Part shown: positions 61,730-64,000 of the stretch, in pieces
How the letters are laid out: every line of letters starts with the position of its first letter
How positions within the stretch are numbered: the first letter of the stretch is position 1
DNA from: Sphingobacterium multivorum
GTDB taxonomy: Bacteria; Bacteroidota; Bacteroidia; Sphingobacteriales; Sphingobacteriaceae
NCBI RefSeq assembly: GCF_039511225.1
Contig: NZ_CP154261.1
Span: forward strand, 4,526,001-4,590,000
Reading direction: 5' to 3'
DNA: 64,000 nt
The notes under the pieces: generated by a model
Seen by the model: the letters and a program-made list of their open reading frames with translations, nothing else
The model's database searches: none
What the model was told of the DNA's origin: nothing
Made by a program: the position numbers and the translations under genes

Positions 61730-62531
61730 TCTCCTTTTATCCGTTTTCCTCCTACTGACACTCCCCGGGCTGGCCGTAAAAGCACAGCTCAGGGATACCA
61801 TGATCAATGTAGGTAACCACAACCTTCATTTCACTTTAATGGAAGGAAAAGGTATCCCCATTGTCTTTGAATCTGGAGCGGGAAATGATGCTTCCGTTTG
61901 GAGAAAGCTATTGGAACCCCTGTCCAGCAAATTGGGCGCACCATTAATTACTTATGACCGGGCGGGCTTTGGGAAAAGTGAAATAGACACCGTTAACATT
62001 AGCTTGACAAATGAAGTAAAGGATCTTAAAACTGCCTTGCAGCAATTGGGCTATCGTGATCGGTACTTTTTTGTTGCCCATTCCTTCGGTGGTAACTATA
62101 CGATGAAATTTATAACGACCCATCCTGGTCAGGTTGTTGGCACAGTAATGATCGATATTGTCTCCCCTTATCTCATGACCATGGAGCGATCCAAATCATT
62201 GAAGAGCGAATATGCCAGTGAGCTTGATCACATCAAAAAAGAAAGCCTAGGGTTCTATCACCTCGTTTTAAACTACGAAGCGTCAACGGCTGTTTTACAT
62301 GAGGTTGCAGGAAAAATCAATGTCCCTATGACTGTCATTGGCTCAGGAAAATCACCTTTTGAAGAACCCGATCGCAGTTTATTTATTGCTGCCCTTAAAA
62401 AATTTGCAGATCAAAAAAACAATAGACGTTATCTTTTGGCTCAAAATGCGGAGCATCATGTCTTTTATGACGAACCGGATTTAGTTATTGATGAAATCGT
62501 CAAACTATATCAAAAAACCGCATTCGAGTAA
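61710..62531 (+). CDS. Exported alpha/beta hydrolase
   Basis: 273 residues with an N-terminal signal peptide (NLLLSVFLLLTLPGLAVKA). Nucleophile Ser in FFVAHSFGGNYTMKF (GxSxG-like HSFGG), oxyanion loop VFESGAGNDASVW and a C-terminal His in QNAEHHVFYDEP make a complete triad likely. Periplasmic esterase or amidase of unknown substrate. It overlaps the methyltransferase gene by 20 bp, which indicates a two-gene operon. Confidence 0.88.
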   Translation: MYGLKYNLLLSVFLLLTLPGLAVKAQLRDTMINVGNHNLHFTLMEGKGIPIVFESGAGNDASVWRKLLEPLSSKLGAPLITYDRAGFGKSEIDTVNISLTNEVKDLKTALQQLGYRDRYFFVAHSFGGNYTMKFITTHPGQVVGTVMIDIVSPYLMTMERSKSLKSEYASELDHIKKESLGFYHLVLNYEASTAVLHEVAGKINVPMTVIGSGKSPFEEPDRSLFIAALKKFADQKNNRRYLLAQNAEHHVFYDEPDLVIDEIVKLYQKTAFE

Positions 62532-62604
62532 TCAAAAAGTCTATCCGTACAACCGATTTTATTTGTAGCTTAGCAAGGCTGTACAACACACAACAACTTA
62601 TCTT

Positions 62605-63528
62605 ATGGATCATCAGGCCCAAAATGTCATCGATACACCGAGCAACAATACGGTGTTTATGGTATGGAATTTCCACGAAAATGGGATCGTCAAGGATGTC
62701 TTCCAACGCTTATGTGCATTGGTTGTCAATCTCAACAATTCGGCGCAGGTACGTTCAAATCTTGTGAAAGCAAGCGTGGTATTGGGCATAAGCCACCATG
62801 CCTGGAAAAAGCTTGAACTCAACGAACCTATGCCAAAGGAATTGGTTCCTTTCGAACCTATCATCGGTCAAAAACATATTGCTGTGGCTACCCCCGGCGA
62901 TGTACATTTCCATATTCGCGCTTATGAAAAAAGCTATTGCATTGACATGGCGACCGAAATAGCAGCCTTATTAAGTCCCGTTGCGGATTGCAAGGAGGAA
63001 GTTCATGGGTTCAGATATTGGGATGGCCGAAGTATCTTGGGCTTCGTCGACGGAACGGAAAATCCCCTTGGTGAGGATCGTGCTTTCTTTGGTATCGTAG
63101 GTGATGAGGATGCAGCCTATAAGGGTGGAAGCTATTTATTTGTACAAAAATATATTCATGACATGAATGCCTGGCGTTCTTTACCCGTCGCCGATCAGGA
63201 AAAGGTCATCGGCAGAAGCAAAGCAAACGATATTGAGATGGGCGACGATGAAAAACCGGCCAATTCTCATTCGGCCCTGGCCAATGTCGGTGACGATTTA
63301 AAGATTGTTCGCGACAATATGCCTTTTGGGCAAATCGCAACAAATGAAATGGGAACCTACTTTATCGCTTACGCCAGCACATTCAGTACCGTACAATTGA
63401 TGCTGAACAGAATGTTTATTGGTGAACCCGAAGGAAATTACGATAGAATACTAGACTTTAGTACAGCACATACCGGCTCCCTGTTCTTCTGTCCAACAAT
63501 CAATATGCTGAAAGAATTTGCAGGTTAA
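62605..63528 (+). CDS. Dyp-type peroxidase
   Basis: 307 residues, the short class P/B size. The GFVDGTENP motif supplies the catalytic Asp, the distal Arg is in LKIVRDNMPFG and the proximal haem His in PANSHSALA. It has no Tat or Sec signal, so it is cytoplasmic or encapsulin-loaded; no encapsulin gene is visible. Likely H2O2-dependent oxidation of unknown organic substrates. Confidence 0.92.
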   Translation: MDHQAQNVIDTPSNNTVFMVWNFHENGIVKDVFQRLCALVVNLNNSAQVRSNLVKASVVLGISHHAWKKLELNEPMPKELVPFEPIIGQKHIAVATPGDVHFHIRAYEKSYCIDMATEIAALLSPVADCKEEVHGFRYWDGRSILGFVDGTENPLGEDRAFFGIVGDEDAAYKGGSYLFVQKYIHDMNAWRSLPVADQEKVIGRSKANDIEMGDDEKPANSHSALANVGDDLKIVRDNMPFGQIATNEMGTYFIAYASTFSTVQLMLNRMFIGEPEGNYDRILDFSTAHTGSLFFCPTINMLKEFAG

Positions 63529-63641
63529 AACCTATTTATCCGCTATCTCGGATCATTTTCAACAGCATATCCCAACGAAGTGCAATGGATCATGGAATCT
63601 GGTCCCACAAATATATTTTTCAAACGACACAACAAAAAAAA

Positions 63642-64000
63642 ATGGAAATCACTATTATTCAGCTAGGTGACGAAAACATTGCTGAAGTTAAAGGTTCAGG
63701 CGTATTTATCCATAATCTCGATGATGGTCTACAGATTATGGTCGACTGTGGCGCGCAAGAAGCATACAAAGCAATTATTTATCAAGAGAACATCACAGAC
63801 GATTTCTTCGAACTTAAAACAAAACTTGCCGGTGAAATACTTCAAAAATATACGCAGTACGGCTTTGACATTGCCATCGTTGGCGATTTCTCCAAATACA
63901 ACAGCAAAAGTTTAAACGATTTTATCTACGAAAGCAATAAATCAAAAAAAATCAATTTTGTAGGTACGCGTGAAGAAGCGATAGCCAGATTTTCAAAACG
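63642..64000 (+). CDS. DUF4180 domain protein (runs off the window)
   Basis: The frame opens at ATG 63642 and is open to the window edge: 119 codons seen. It reads ITDDFFELKTKLAGEILQKY, then VGDFSKYNSKSLNDFIYESN, which matches DUF4180, a family of about 120 residues of unknown function. Only the last codons are probably missing. It follows the Dyp peroxidase by 113 bp. Confidence 0.85.
   Translation, partial: MEITIIQLGDENIAEVKGSGVFIHNLDDGLQIMVDCGAQEAYKAIIYQENITDDFFELKTKLAGEILQKYTQYGFDIAIVGDFSKYNSKSLNDFIYESNKSKKINFVGTREEAIARFSK

Noticed and set aside
63667-63915. 82-codon frame at the right edge
   Set aside because: The overlapping frame from ATG 63642 encodes a clear DUF4180 protein, so this is the wrong frame.
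1-64000. Possible CRISPR array, prophage, insertion sequence or RNA gene
   Set aside because: No regularly spaced repeats with unique spacers, no transposase or integrase, and no tRNA or rRNA sequence was recognised by eye; a tRNAscan and Infernal run would be decisive.

Overview
The window looks like chromosomal DNA from a Bacteroidota bacterium, most likely Sphingobacterium or a close relative (inference). Evidence: moderate-to-low GC, almost no Shine-Dalgarno sequences, several promoters matching the Bacteroidota -7 consensus TAnnTTTG, LytTR-type two-component systems, HxlR and AraC regulators, a TPR/transmembrane/HTH regulator, many lipoproteins and secreted proteins, and a SusC-like plug domain. 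No rRNA, tRNA, CRISPR array, transposase, integrase or phage gene was seen. It reads as ordinary core/accessory chromosome rather than an island.

Layout. 1-113: last codons of an outer-membrane efflux protein and its terminator. 114-6113: a 1999-residue alpha-2-macroglobulin-like protein carrying an inserted carboxypeptidase-regulatory plus TonB-plug segment. 6.2-16.4 kb: a mix of housekeeping and hypothetical genes (DinB-like, RibD/DHFR-like, large M48 protease, 2-hydroxyacid dehydrogenase, GT39 glycosyltransferase, AraC regulator, NIPSNAP protein). 16.5-21.1 kb: orphan receiver protein, GNAT enzyme, and a phosphoesterase/di-haem peroxidase operon. 21.2-28.4 kb: divergent hxlR/yceI pair, membrane-anchored TPR-HTH regulator divergent from a GNAT gene, DUF2931 membrane protein, another GNAT enzyme, basic secreted protein. 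28.4-33.9 kb: PepSY membrane protein, HxlR regulator facing a VOC protein, HPP membrane protein, small hypotheticals, Pr6Pr protein. 34.0-36.7 kb: LytTR regulator plus TPR histidine kinase. 37.0-41.6 kb: secreted glutaminase-like protein divergent from an MscS channel. 42.3-45.0 kb: four-gene operon PaiB-like / GNAT / YggS / class I amidotransferase. 45.5-47.5 kb: mdaB plus ygiN-like quinone module divergent from a LysR gene. 47.5-50.5 kb: Crp-like regulator, dihydrolipoyl dehydrogenase, OsmC protein. 50.6-58.3 kb: LytTR two-component pair divergent from a TolC/RND/adaptor efflux operon. 58.4-64.0 kb: Ntn hydrolase, lipoprotein, methyltransferase, alpha/beta hydrolase, Dyp peroxidase and a DUF4180 protein cut by the window edge.

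Themes are redox and xenobiotic stress (OsmC, Dyp peroxidase, di-haem peroxidase, MdaB/YgiN, efflux, HxlR and LysR regulators), envelope proteins, and signal transduction. No complete new defence or biosynthetic system was found. The most unusual items are the macroglobulin-plug chimera, a canonical EF-hand loop in the cytoplasmic loop of the RND pump, an 11-bp-phased hairpin array at 60680-60784, and a set of well-formed palindromes in divergent promoters whose regulators can partly be guessed from context.
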